DNA of 64,000 nucleotides from Wolfiporia cocos (Eukaryota > Basidiomycota > Agaricomycetes > Polyporales > Phaeolaceae): contig JACCLO010000009.1 of NCBI GenBank assembly GCA_029448655.1, forward strand, positions 124,001 through 188,000, written 5' to 3'. Shown here piece by piece: positions 1-10,619 of the stretch (its first letter is position 1; the number at the start of each line of letters is the position of its first letter). Position numbers and translations under genes: made by a program. Under the pieces are notes generated by a model that was not told the DNA's origin, did not search any database, and saw only the letters and a program-made list of their open reading frames with translations.

Positions 1-879
1 AATCCTCTTTTCCTGATATTGGAACGCCGACCCTGATAGACGCTGCAGGGCTTCGACGATCTGCTCCCGCTCCTGGTAGATTTTCGCTACCGAGAAGTAC
101 ATGATGCACTTCTGGAGCCATTCCTTTACCGGGATCTTGGATCCGTCACCGGTGAAGGTCGGTGGGGGCGTCGCCTTGGGGCGGAGAGGTGCTACTCCGG
201 AAGGAGCAGCGGTGGTGGTGGAAGTGGAGGCCACTGTCGTTGTGGCAGCGGCCTCGAGTTTGGCGAGGCGATCGGCGAGATCGCGCGTGGTTGTGGACTC
301 CAATTTTCGGAGTCTGGTGAGGGCGGAGTCGAGGTCGTCGCGGGTCGACTTGACCCGGTTTTCTGATGCTGCCAGGCGCGCCTCCAGGAACTTGGTGTAC
401 TGGCGGTGCTCATCTGCCCTGTGAAGGACGAGACGTAGCCTGGAGTCAAGAGCATATCGGAACCGACGAAGTTCCTCGTCTGTATACCTCGCTGCGACGT
501 TCGCGTTCTCGCTCATGAAATTGAGACACATTTGAAATGTCTGTCGGAGGGCGGCATGTTCTCCCTCGGGTATGGAGTCATATGCGTCTTCTGCTACCTC
601 GAATTCCTCCCTGACGGGTAGGACTTCCTGACTCTCGAACTCCAAAGCCGTGTAGTCGCCGAAAATCGGCGGTAACTGCTCGTTCCCTACTACGGGGCCC
701 GAGAAGTGAGTCGGCCAGAGTTCTGATGGGGGGAGTCTGGGGCGAGGGGCTGATCGGGGAGCGGGCGTGCGTGGTGCACGTGTGACGGGCGTGGGGGAGG
801 TGGTTCGTTCCGGGGTGTGCACGGGTGTGTTGACCGCGGTGCGCGATCCGGAAGCTTCGGGTTGGGGTGTTTGCGACAT
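1..879 (-). CDS. gag: Gag, N-terminal part, element F (runs off window)
   Basis: The frame is open from an ATG at 879-877 to the window edge. It begins MSQTPQPEASG and has a Pro/Thr-rich N-terminus, then a charged helical stretch. The last part (WLQKCIMYFSVAKIYQ, then GSAFQY) aligns by eye with the Retrotrans_gag region of element A1 (EKMGLYFGTLRVYDD, then GDAYKF). It is therefore the structural Gag of a minus-strand Ty3/Gypsy element whose 5' LTR lies at 2596-3198. It follows the pre-gag ORF by about 195 bp. The Gag C-terminus and Pol lie outside the window. Confidence 0.85.
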   Translation of the reverse strand, partial: MSQTPQPEASGSRTAVNTPVHTPERTTSPTPVTRAPRTPAPRSAPRPRLPPSELWPTHFSGPVVGNEQLPPIFGDYTALEFESQEVLPVREEFEVAEDAYDSIPEGEHAALRQTFQMCLNFMSENANVAARYTDEELRRFRYALDSRLRLVLHRADEHRQYTKFLEARLAASENRVKSTRDDLDSALTRLRKLESTTTRDLADRLAKLEAAATTTVASTSTTTAAPSGVAPLRPKATPPPTFTGDGSKIPVKEWLQKCIMYFSVAKIYQEREQIVEALQRLSGSAFQYQEKRI

Positions 880-1073
880 GGCTAACAACCTGGTGAGCAC
901 TTGTTTGATAAAAGCGCGGGACAGCCTGTAAAAGGAGGAGAACCGAGCCAAAAAGGTGCGTAATTACTAAAATTATCTACTGCCATGTGTTGTGCCTTTC
1001 TTGAGCGCGAGCTTGAAGTCACACAATAAGATGCGTTAAAGCAAGACCCCTTCTCAGGTGGTCTGCGAGGGTT

Positions 1074-1976
1074 TTACATTTGGTGGACCGGGAACCATAC
1101 ATTGAGGGCGTTGAGTCCCCGTATAATACGCTGTATGTGCTCCCTATCTACGCTAGGATACCCAGTCATGAAGTTCCCTATAATCTTACAGTTCTTAACT
1201 AACAAGCGCATTTGCTTGTTATCGATTCGATCCATAAGGACAGCCTCGATGAAACCCTTGCATACCGTTTGGAGATCCCGTATAAGGTTGGTTACCTCAT
1301 AGGTGGAATGTCCGTTACAGAGATCCGCGTTCGCCACGATGCAGGTATACACCGGGGACAATACTTTCGCGGTCTCTAGTAGCGTGGGTATCACCTTGGC
1401 ACCCCAATCGAACTTCTTCTCCGTGCAGGAGATGTCGAAGACGTTGAAGTCTCGAGGGATGTCGTAGAGACGTCTTTCCGCCCACTCGGCCCGCGGCAAG
1501 CGGACGAGGTCGACGATTTTCTGGAGTTCGTCGGGCGTGAGGATGCGGTTCATAAGCAACTGATCGGGGGGCGGGGGCGCGCGTCTGGCGCGAGAAGCGG
1601 CGTCGGCCTCGACGTGGCGGGCTACTTCGGTTTCTTCCTCTAAACGTCGCTCGCGGGCGCGCTTAGCAGAAAGGGCCGCGTACTCTCGCATGGCCTTGGC
1701 TTCTTCCTCCGCGATCTGCTGGTTCCTTGTTTTGATGGTTGCGGGGCCGAGGCGAGGCCCATGGTACTTGGGCTTCCGGATGAGGTCTTCTACCTCCTTT
1801 CGGCTCTTGGACGGAATGTCCCAGAGCTCTGGTTTGCCGTTGGCCGCGTTGGTAACGACCATCTTATCCGGCATCTTGCCGGTGTCACCCTTCTGCTTCT
1901 GCTTCTTGACGATCGGGCCGGCCCTCAGGCGAGCCTCGACCATCTTGATGGACTTCTCTTGTCGCTCGGCAGGCAT
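1074..1976 (-). CDS. Pre-gag ORF1 protein, element F (300 aa, unknown function)
   Basis: This intact 300-codon frame lies between the leader and gag of element F. I know no named domain for it. The N-terminus is basic (KKQKQKG), followed by LWDIP (residues 51-55), a charged helix-rich stretch (about 85-130) and a compact C-terminal region (about 193-296). It corresponds to ORF1 of element A1: LWEIP at 63-67, then matched landmarks VIPTLL/VIPMLE and KNCKIIG/KYCKQLG with similar spacing. The two proteins are strongly diverged elsewhere, so conservation suggests a selected role. Chaperone, capsid accessory or nucleic-acid binding are possibilities, but that is inference. The same position in two families argues against chance. 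Confidence 0.8.
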   Translation of the reverse strand: MPAERQEKSIKMVEARLRAGPIVKKQKQKGDTGKMPDKMVVTNAANGKPELWDIPSKSRKEVEDLIRKPKYHGPRLGPATIKTRNQQIAEEEAKAMREYAALSAKRARERRLEEETEVARHVEADAASRARRAPPPPDQLLMNRILTPDELQKIVDLVRLPRAEWAERRLYDIPRDFNVFDISCTEKKFDWGAKVIPTLLETAKVLSPVYTCIVANADLCNGHSTYEVTNLIRDLQTVCKGFIEAVLMDRIDNKQMRLLVKNCKIIGNFMTGYPSVDREHIQRIIRGLNALNVWFPVHQM

Positions 1977-2595
1977 GGCTGTGTAACTACGTGAGAAAGC
2001 TGTACTACGACTATATATAAAATGTCCGGGAACGGCCGTTCTTGATGCGGTAAGGTGTCATGTCGGTGAGTCGACGACGGCGTGCATCTCTCTCATACAC
2101 GTCCGGAGTGGAAGATACGACGGGTCCCGCTTCCCTTGCGGTCCCGGTAACAGGCCAGATTAGGGTATTACACCCATGGTGGCTAGCCGCAGCACTCCCA
2201 AACGTCCACCGCAGGCAAGCTAGCCGCCGCTAAGGAGCGGTGACCGGGAGATCCCGTTAAGGTTCAATCCCATGTGGTCATTAGGCCGGCAAGCCGGGTT
2301 TTAGTCTGGTTCCCGAAGGAACGAGGCTGTGTCCTTACGTCTGGACAATAAACGTGTTACTAAGTAACGGGGATAGGTCTGGGGCATCGCCCATGTCTAA
2401 TCCACCGCCGCCGTTCACATTAACGGCCCTTTGCAGGTACCGCTAATAACCTATTGAATGGCTGGTCGTCGCCATGTATCCCCCAGATCCCAATACAAAA
2501 GAAAACCTGTAAAGGGCTAGACACCAAACCGCTGGCCTAGAAACACAAATCCCCGGGGCCAAAAGGCCGGGGGGCGATGAAAAGAATAGTTCTAA
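1977..2595 (-). other. Structured 5' leader with self-priming site, element F
   Basis: This non-coding leader lies between the LTR and ORF1. The primer site at 2582-2592 (AGAATAGTTCT in plus orientation) exactly complements 2704-2714 (AGAACTATTCT) in the R region of the LTR. Perfect hairpins are frequent: GGCTAGC/GCTAGCC at 2181-2225, GTTCC-CGAA-GGAAC at 2309-2322, GTTAC/GTAAC at 2356-2368, and a GC-rich stem with an AAAA loop at 2551-2574. Packaging or internal-initiation roles are possible but not shown. Confidence 0.75.
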
Positions 2596-3198
2596 TGACG
2601 CAGACACTCACTATGACTGAATATAGGTTGAGGGGCGGTGTCGATAGTGGTGAGAGGTTAAAAGTCAAGCAGTTGGTAAGAGACAACTAGTCGATTGTCG
2701 AGGAGAACTATTCTGAGGCTACAACGTACTCAGAGGCCAGCTTATATACATGGAGGGTAAGACCCGTAACACCGTAGGTAAGACTAGAGATACCGCAGGG
2801 CGTAGGGTTATGTACCGGTAATGGTACGACCCGAAGCTTGTGATAGTTCCAAAGGTCACTGACTGAGCATAAGGCTACAGCATGTGACGTGAGTTAGGCC
2901 GCTGACTGAGCGTGAGCCAGCGGCAGGTGACGCGAGTCACTAGAAAGCCATGTGACGTGTGGCAACGTATGTTGTGAACTCTTTGTAAGGTCACGTGCAG
3001 GAAAGATAAGATGTGTCTACAGATAAGACGAGGCGCCGTGATAGGCGCTGAGCTAACGTGCACAAGAGATAAGATAAGAGTTATCTACGAGAGTGAGATA
3101 AGGGTGAGACATAACGTGATACGGAAAGCGAGTAGAACGAGCTGTAGAAAATCAGAGAAAATAGGGAAAAATAGGGAAAAATAAGAGAAACCGTGACA
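2596..3198 (-). repeat. 5' LTR of element F (603 bp)
   Basis: It is bounded TGACGC...GTGACA in plus orientation. A TATA-like box at about 2741-2749 sits some 30 bp before the R-region sequence at 2704-2714 that pairs with the primer site. The flank at 3199-3203 should be one copy of the target duplication; the other copy lies off the left edge. Confidence 0.8.
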
Positions 3199-3870
3199 CC
3201 CTCATGGTATTTTCAGTCACCATTTCACCATTGTTGACTACTGGGACAAACAATGCCTAGTACAATGCCAACACTGTTGGAAACTAGGACAATATAGCTC
3301 CACAGAATCACCCTGTCATGCCAAGCAGATCTGTCACCTCTGCAGAGGTGACCACATTGAGATCTAACACCATTGACAGTGCTTACACTGCACATCCTCT
3401 GGCTCAGCAGACCTGGAATGCAACTACCAACACTGCATCAACTGTGATGGTGATCATGCTGCTGACAACATCCACTGCCCTGCATGCTCCTGATACTGAC
3501 CCCCCCTGACTCTGAATATCTTCCTTCATTCACTGAAGACAACCCACTCCCATTCCATGCAGCATGAACAATACATCTACACTTAACATGCTTACCTTGA
3601 ATGTTGCAGGCTCTAACATTCTCATGCATATAGTCCTCAATAATGCTGACATTTACAACATGATCCTCTTTCAGGAAATTTGGTACAATGTCTCATGGCT
3701 TTTCAAATCCACCTTAGGTATTCCACTGACATAATGGAGTCACACTGTCACTAACCCAGCATGGATTTTTTTCCCCCCTACCATTGCCACCAACACTAAA
3801 TCCCATGTTGCTATTTATGTACACTCTCAACTACTCCAACACTTTAACACACCTGGATCTTACAAATCAG
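3199..3870 (+). pseudogene. Decayed non-LTR retrotransposon (LINE) fragment
   Basis: Broken frames contain LINE ORF1-style zinc motifs (CHLCRGDH, then CINCDGDHAADN and CPAC, about 3317-3495), interrupted by stops. From 3564 a frame beginning MNNTSTLNMLTLNVAG and continuing to ILFQEIWY resembles the start of an apurinic-type endonuclease domain (LNV...LQEPW signature). It is truncated by stops and indels. Only the ORF1 end and endonuclease start are visible. The clade cannot be assigned. Confidence 0.6.
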
Positions 3871-3872
3871 AT

Positions 3873-3919
3873 AGCTAATTAGCTTGGCGCACACATGTGG
3901 TGCACCAAGCTAATTAGCT
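3873..3919. repeat. Near-perfect palindrome, 20-bp arms
   Basis: Arms at 3873-3892 and 3900-3919 (core AGCTAATTAGCTTGG) match with one mismatch around a 7-nt spacer. It may be a cruciform, a protein site or the relic of a small inverted-repeat element. No target duplication was evident. Confidence 0.6.
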
Positions 3920-4154
3920 TCAGTTTTCACCCCAGCCCGCACTGTCAGTAGCATGCTGGCCAGATACACTCTAGGGTATATGGTCATGTGCTCGCTGGCA
4001 GCCACAATGAGCTCAGCGCTATCAATGGTAGATGCCTCAGCGGTGCATCCCGGGCTCCGCCCTCCCCTGCACTAATTGCTGCCGCCCACCGCCCGCCCCA
4101 CTAAGTCCCCTGCTGCCACTGTTGTGCACGATGACAGTGGCTACCTTGCTCATT

Positions 4155-4395
4155 TTCCCACCTATAAACCCCGTTCTTTTTGTATTCCCATGTAATTAGT
4201 ATGTATGAATCCAATGGTATTGATAGAATCTCGATTGGAGTGATATTTAGGGTGGATGCATGGAGGACATGGTGGATAACATCGGCCATGCCAAATGCGG
4301 AAGTACCACGTGCTTCATTCCAGCGCTGTCAGCCGGGCCCAGCGCGTCAAATTGATAACGCGCGCTCGCGCATAGCGCCACCCCCCACCCCCCCC
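4155..4395 (+). repeat. Dispersed repeat copy 1 (unclassified)
   Basis: Short blocks such as GGATAACATC, GGCCATGCC and TACCACGTGCT recur in the same order on the minus strand at about 11570-11770. No coding content or termini were recognised. The preceding 3921-4154 is GC-rich and otherwise featureless. Confidence 0.45.
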
Positions 4396-4439
4396 GGGCT
4401 GCCACCATCACGCACAACGGCAACGGCTTTCTTCCTCAA

Positions 4440-4500
4440 TGTCACAGTTTTCTAGGCATTCTCCTATTTTTTCCCAAATTTCTAGCTATTATTCCGACTT
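4440..4500 (+). repeat. Start of a truncated LTR
   Basis: It begins TGTCACAG, the usual start of LTRs here, and stops where element C' begins at 4501. It does not match the LTR piece on the far side of C' (6377-6657). Confidence 0.5.
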
Positions 4501-6376
4501 TGACACAGACTTACTGTCTGTGCGACCCCTGGGCTCAGGGGGAACCATACTCGACACCAGTCGAGCCTACAAGGCACCGCGCCAGCGCTGAACGCAGAGG
4601 CAACGTGGGATTGGCAAGATCCCTTGTGTACGTCGAGATAGCGGCGGTGGCTCACAGACAAGGGCGCAGAGATGTGGGCCCCGGGCCAGCAAGTCACACA
4701 GCGTTAAGTAAGAACGGGTTATACACCATTGTCGAGAATCTGAGAGATGGGGTGTAAGCCCACATCTCGTCGTATTATATACATGCTTGTGTATACTACC
4801 GAGACCGCCCTAAAGACGTGGTCTGTGCACCGCTATCTACTGGGTCATGTGCTAGGTAACGAGACATGTAACAATGTGACCATATGTGACGGTACCTGAG
4901 GCGCGCGCTACCCTACAGCGCTAACCGGGCGACCAGGTGACCTGCAATAACTGGGAGACGCTGGAGGTGGCTACAGCGCAGAGACGCGGCGTACGCCTAG
5001 CGCCGCGCGTGCGTCCTATAGCGAGGGAGTCCAAACCTGCATAGAGAAAGTCTGTGACATTACCCCCCCTCTCGAAAAACGTCGTCCCTGACGTTCTACC
5101 TATCTTCCTACGACCCTCGCATCCTTGGTTGCTTGTTTGACACACGGCCCATCCTTTGCAACGTAAGGTGGGGAGCGTCCGTGTGCACGGTCCGTCCGCC
5201 GGTGGAGGAGTGAAGAAAACGTCCCCCCATCCCGCAACGTGAGTGAACGAGGCCCTCCAGAGGTGAGCGGGCCCATCGGAGGTTGTGGTAATGCTTGTTC
5301 ATTCCGCCTCCTAGGACTGACGCCGACATAGATGGACGTGGCGCACCGACCTCGGGGTATGTGGTTGGTTTTGTCGGAGAAGTAGTCGGTCGTCGAGGAT
5401 TGCTTTCTGACCTTGTGATCGTCGGTGTGGGGTTGGAGACCCTTGCGGGTTCCTTCGCATACCCACTGATCATCAGTTCTTGGTGATACCCTGCCGCCCA
5501 GGGGTAAGTGGCCGGACTGCCCTAGACCTCCACACGCGCGCGCATTCCCTTTGCAGGGGTGACGGCGGCGGGTCCTCAAACGGGGCTTACGTCGGTTGAC
5601 CCCTTCTACCTTGCGTTCGAAAGGGGGCGGTCTTGCTTACTCACTCCGCACGGGTACTTCGCCTGGTGTAACGCTTCGTGGGGGCTCGTAAGACTACGGA
5701 CCTCTGGTGCTTCTACCAGAGGCTGCCCCGCCACGTTGCCATGGCACCCTGTACGTGGAGAACCCTCGGCCCCAGCGCAGGTGGCGCCGGAGGGGAGGTA
5801 AGATATCTCTCAGATTATGACACAGACTTACTGTCTGTGCGACCCCTGGGCTCAGGGGGAACCATACTCGACACCAGTCGAGCCTACAAGGCACCGCGCC
5901 AGCGCTGAACGCAGAGGCAACGTGGGATTGGCAAGATCCCTTGTGTACGTCGAGATAGCGGCGGTGGCTCACAGACAAGGGCGCAGAGATGTGGGCCCCG
6001 GGCCAGCAAGTCACACAGCGTTAAGTAAGAACGGGTTATACACCATTGTCGAGAATCTGAGAGATGGGGTGTAAGCCCACATCTCGTCGTATTATATACA
6101 TGCTTGTGTATACTACCGAGACCGCCCTAAAGACGTGGTCTGTGCACCGCTATCTACTGGGTCATGTGCTAGGTAACGAGACATGTAACAATGTGACCAT
6201 ATGTGACGGTACCTGAGGCGCGCGCTACCCTACAGCGCTAACCGGGCGACCAGGTGACCTGCAATAACTGGGAGACGCTGGAGGTGGCTACAGCGCAGAG
6301 ACGCGGCGTACGCCTAGCGCCGCGCGTGCGTCCTATAGCGAGGGAGTCCAAACCTGCATAGAGAAAGTTTGTGACA
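4501..6376 (-). mobile_element. TRIM-like non-autonomous LTR element C' (1876 bp)
   Basis: Two 559-bp LTRs (4501-5059 and 5818-6376) flank a 758-bp interior with no gag or pol homology. Primer site ATCTCTCAGATT (5805-5816) complements AATCTGAGAGAT (6054-6065) in R over 12 nt. The polypurine tract sits at 5060-5074 (minus-strand G-run beside GTAATGTCA). The interior is related to that of element C (for instance the shared block containing GACCAGTGGG or GATCAGTGGG). The outer 5-bp flanks (GACTT and CATTC) do not match. Confidence 0.85.
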
Positions 6377-6657
6377 CATTCTTGCACCATTATTACACAA
6401 TGATAATGCCATCACTGACATCATCACCCTATGCCCTATGCACGCACTGATCCTTTGGTTTAGGGTGCGCTTATACACAATGCTTTACCACATGTATATA
6501 AAGTAGGAATATCACTTACAATATTCTTAAGTTCTATTCTTCTAGACGCTGCGCATCATAGAAGCCTCTATCTCACTTCTGCTGTGCCTTACCACTCTTA
6601 CCCTCTTCCCTCTGACCTATTGGGATAGGCAGTGAGTCCCACAGCTGGTTTGTGTCA
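6377..6657 (+). repeat. 3' part of a family-D LTR
   Basis: It is similar to the reverse complement of the D LTR at 7804-8626. It includes the TATA box (CATGTATATAAAG, about 6491) and the terminal CCCACAGCTGG...TGTGTCA. Its U3 start is missing and is replaced by element C'. Confidence 0.75.
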
Positions 6658-7241
6658 TTTTGCATAATGACATAAGTCCGAAATGTCAAACAAAATGATA
6701 TAGAACACTTTGTCTACATGTCTAGTACCCACACAAATATTCTCATGTTTTGTCAATGAGTTGTTGCTTCTGCAGAACTGATTGTGCAGAAGGGTATAGT
6801 GCAAAGAAGGGGCCCAACGATAGTATACATAGTCATGACGTGGCTCCCATCTAATTTAGTAAGTCCATTACCTGATCAGGCAACAACTTTCATCATGCTT
6901 CACAATCTGTCAAACTTTCAGTCAGCTCTCAAAACTTGGAGGTAAGTCTAGCTCCTAATGCTGTTGACACATTTATTCTTCTCTCCCTCTACCCTAAGTA
7001 ACCTAACCCATCCACCACTCTTTCTCCCTTGTCTCACTTTCTCCTTCCCGTCTTGATGCCACATGTTGCAGTATTTGCTTGCAACCCTGCTTGCTCACTG
7101 CATATGCAGCTCTTTTTTGTTTCTCCCTCTACATGCTCTACTAACTCTACTGCCACTATGCTTATAGATGCTTGCCATGACAGACATAAGATGCTGAAAG
7201 CATCCACCTGGGCACTGCTAGCCCTCATGTCCCAGTCTCTG
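6658..7241. other. Unassigned sequence, pyrimidine-rich in part
   Basis: No gene was recognised. Short ORFs occur but show no domain signature. It continues beyond the solo LTR at 7242-7713, which interrupted it, up to 7803. Confidence 0.4.
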
Positions 7242-7713
7242 TGACACAAACCCACTACTCACATAACAATGATTGCTTACAAGGGAGAAGACCCAGTTGG
7301 TGAATAGCAGACAAGTAAGCAGATGTGCTGTAGCAAAATTAGCTAAGTTGTCAAGAGGTGACTAGGACTGGAGTCCTAGCACCTTGTAAGTACAGTATAT
7401 ATACATGAAGGGAGTGACCCCATGTACTACATGGGGCCCTCACTACTGTGAGTAATCCTGCATGTGACTTGCTTGGTGAGCCCGAGGTGAAGCCAAGGTC
7501 TATTGGTCAGTGGTCACGTGACTACCTGATGTGCTCAGTAATCCAAGCTGAAGTAATAGATGCTGATGGAACTTGCTAGAAGGTTCCACATCTAGAACTG
7601 GGCGAGCTACTATCATATCTAAGGTACCGTAAGTCCTAACTAAGTGGGTCTTAGACAACATAACCTGTAGAAATAGTAGAAGACTAGCAGTAAATTCGGG
7701 AAAATCTGTGACA
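7242..7713 (-). repeat. Solo LTR (472 bp), duplication CTCTG
   Basis: It is bounded TGACAC...GTGACA and flanked by perfect 5-bp duplications CTCTG (7237-7241 and 7714-7718). It carries a TATATACA box at about 7392. It is a solo LTR left by LTR-LTR recombination. Confidence 0.85.
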
Positions 7714-7803
7714 CTCTGGTGCATTGACTGTCTTGTATGCTCCCTTTATGTGCGCATATATGCACTGTGCTGTTCTGCAACTCTGACTGTGCAATGCTCC
7801 ACA

Positions 7804-8626
7804 TGACACAAACTACTTGTGGGACTCACCGCATATCCCATAGGCCTGAGGTAAGAGGTAAGAAGTAGTAAGAGCACAGCAGAAGGAAGGTAGAATCTTC
7901 TAAAATGTGCAGTGTCCAGAAGAATAGAACTAAAGAATATCATAAAGTGATATTCCTACTTATATACATAGGGGAAAACATGTTGCATAAGGACACCCTA
8001 AACCAAAGGGTCAGTGCACACCTAGGGCATAGGGTGATGATGTCAGTAATGGCATCATCCTTGCATAATAATGGTACGAGTATGGCACTATATTACATGT
8101 GACTAGATAATTAGTAAGAGACCATGGGATGCCAGTAATTGCAGAATCATATGTATTAGTTGAGGGCATAGGGCTAGGCCACAATGACATAGGTGATTGC
8201 GCTAGTATGGTGCAATCATGATATCACGATGATATCATTAGTCCATGCAAGACTGTAGTCTGGGCCATATGACATATGGGTGACGTCAGTATGATGTCAG
8301 AGTCTAGGTAAGGCCATAGGCCAGACCTTATGACGTCATGGTGATATCATAGTCTTGACAAGACCATAGGTCTAGTCCATGACATGGGTAATGATGTATA
8401 TTCACCAGTGGGCCGAATGGGTCATTCATAATGACTAGCATGTAAGTGCTGTGTCATATAGGCTTGCTAGTGTGTAATGAAGCATGACTTGTAGATAATA
8501 ACTGTAAGGTTAATATCTTATGTGGCATTGTACTGTTAAGTATGGGATAACTCATAGGTATGCGTAATAATATCGGATAAATTGCTAGAACTAGCGGAAA
8601 ACGCGGCTCATGTCAGATCTGTGACA
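7804..8626 (-). repeat. Solo LTR of family D (823 bp)
   Basis: It is bounded TGACAC...GTGACA. The flanks CCACA (7799-7803) and CTACA (8627-8631) differ at one base, suggesting an aged duplication. The U3 has two perfect CRE-type palindromes TGACGTCA (8281-8288, 8331-8338) and several ATGATATCAT-like palindromes. A second D copy hosts the big nested block at 28968-47954. Confidence 0.8.
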
Positions 8627-8631
8627 CTACA

Positions 8632-9514
8632 GGCACCAGGTGATCACCATACCAGCCCACACGAGCACACAGAGGTGATATATTTATGCAATGGTGCGTG
8701 TTCTCTCCCTCTCCCATCCTTCTTCTTGCAGTGCACACAGACACACAGGCAAAGCTCTCATGGAGATTGCCACAGTGTGTGCAGATGTGGGCAGTGGCAT
8801 CCTGCACTTCAACAAGCTGTCTTACCTCAACGTAGTGTGCCGCCAGATGCTCTGCCTGCATGTGCCCATTCACTGGCTGACACACAGGCGATTGTCCTCC
8901 CATTCCTGCATGAACACCACCACTCATGCAATGCACTGGCATGCACAAGGATGTGGTCCTCTCACTTCCCATGCTGGCTTGTGGTTTGGATGAATGTTAA
9001 ACGTTGATGCACAACATGCCTGTCCCAGTAGTATTATTATTCTCTAATAAATAAGTGTCTATTGGCATTGTGTCACAATACCTTGTGACCATACCCCTCC
9101 ACCACCTACTACTCAACGTCCAATGTCATTGATCCCTAGTGACCCTCCCATAGACTAAGGGCTTGATGGGCATGCAGTCAAGTAGTCTTAGAGTGCAGCG
9201 AGGTAAGGTGGTAGAGTAGGTCTTAGCGACCCATGATAGATTGATCAGACTGAGGAGTTAGCCTCAGTCTGGCGCAGTACATATACATTTGAGAGACACA
9301 GTAACTACTGGCTATATGTCTTGCCCTAAAGCAGTGTGGCCTGTGCGCACGCGCCTACTAGCAGACCAGTAACACCTTACATAATACCGCACATGTGACC
9401 TACATACCAGGTAGCGTAACGGACCGCACACATGTACTCTAACAAGTCAGGTGACTGGGAACGTCTGTTGCTTAGTTCGAGACGAGCGGAGGGAATATAT
9501 TTACCATGGCGCAA
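8632..9514. other. Unassigned; includes a probable LTR remnant (about 9080-9514)
   Basis: At 8632-9010 I see only short ORFs, one with a CTHCG zinc-like motif on the minus strand. From about 9080 the base composition and a TACATATACAT box resemble the local LTRs, but clear ends and duplications are lacking. Confidence 0.35.
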
Positions 9515-9519
9515 TTCTG

Positions 9520-10071
9520 TGACACAAACTTACACGTTTGTGGGACTCTGTACTACAGAGGAATCCTAACGCGCCCTACAGGGCGGTGCGCAACCGCAAC
9601 AGCGGTGAACTTGTCGGCTGTACCCTAAAGAGGGACTCCTAGAGTCGACATGTTGAGGCGCGCACAGTCAAGCAAGACGAGCTGGGCCCCCGGCCAGAGA
9701 GCGCACACAAAGAGGTGAGAGTAAGGGGCTATGCCCAGTTGTCGAGAATCTTAGGAATGGGGAGTAAGCCCACATTCCGTCGTACTATATACACGCTAGT
9801 GTCTACTACCGAGACTGCCCTAAACTACTGGTCTGTGCACCATGTAACTATGGGTCATGTGCTAGGTAACGAGTATGTAACAGTGTGACCATGAGTGACA
9901 GTACCTGAGGCGCGCGCTACCCTACAGCGCTAACCGGACGACCAGGTGACCTGCAATAACTGGGGAGAGACGCTGGAGGTAGCTATGGAGTAGAGGCGCG
10001 GCGTACGCCTAGCGCCGCACATACAACCTATAGCGAGGGAGTACAAACCTGCATAGCGAAAGTTTGTGACA
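9520..10071 (-). repeat. Solo LTR of family C type (552 bp), duplication TTCTG
   Basis: It is closely similar to the LTRs of C' (shared GGCGCGCGCTACCC and GCGGCGTACGCC blocks). Perfect 5-bp duplications TTCTG flank it at 9515-9519 and 10072-10076. Confidence 0.9.
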
Positions 10072-10115
10072 TTCTGCGTCACATTGTATCACTGGATTGA
10101 ATGGATAAAATATAA

Positions 10116-10619
10116 TGTACTACTGGCCCGAGCGACATTGGCTCACGTACGGAGCTCATGGTGCTTTACCATGCGTTCGAGTCCAGCACAGCACGATTCC
10201 ATGCCATGGGTACTGATGAACTCGAGAGATGGCAAGATGAGCGATTCCAAACTGTGACTGGAGGGGTGGAGAGTGGAAACAATGATGGCTTAGATGCAGG
10301 TGGATCGCCTCACGTTTTGCAGACACCTCCTTCCACGCTTGCACCCCAGTCATCTGCGCTGGAAACACCGACCTCCGCATTCACTACTGCCCATCCACAG
10401 AGCACAGAGGAACCCACACCCTGTGTGGTGACCTACAGAAACGAACAGCAATACAGTACACCCCTTACTGTGAATTTCATCAATGCTGTGACAATGTCGG
10501 ATGGCTTGGGCATCTTACTCAATGAAAAGTCATGCAAGCGTCGTTCAGATTACAGAAAGAAGCGTGGGCCTCGTCAAGTGCAGATGGAGAATAGTGAGAA
10601 CATATCCGCTATTGTATAA
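10116..10619 (+). CDS. Hypothetical ORF, possibly the C-terminal part of a gene
   Basis: The frame is open from 10116 (after a stop at 10113), and the first ATG is at 10158. The product contains RTELMVLYHAFESSTARFHA, a Ser/Thr/Pro-rich middle and a basic C-terminus (CKRRSDYRKKRGPR). I recognise no family. It reads like the end of a longer protein cut off upstream by LTR debris. It could also be a transposon-associated protein. Confidence 0.4.
   Translation, partial: CTTGPSDIGSRTELMVLYHAFESSTARFHAMGTDELERWQDERFQTVTGGVESGNNDGLDAGGSPHVLQTPPSTLAPQSSALETPTSAFTTAHPQSTEEPTPCVVTYRNEQQYSTPLTVNFINAVTMSDGLGILLNEKSCKRRSDYRKKRGPRQVQMENSENISAIV

Noticed and set aside
60..3198. tRNA-primed primer-binding site for element F
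   Set aside because: The sequence beside the LTR matches the element's own R region over 11 nt, and no tRNA-type TGG start is present.
5100..5579. 159-codon frame in the C' interior
   Set aside because: The counterpart in C shares only a short block and the frames are not maintained elsewhere; the element looks non-coding.
8582..9007. 141-codon plus-strand frame
   Set aside because: It begins inside a D LTR and has no domain; His/Cys-rich composition appears incidental.
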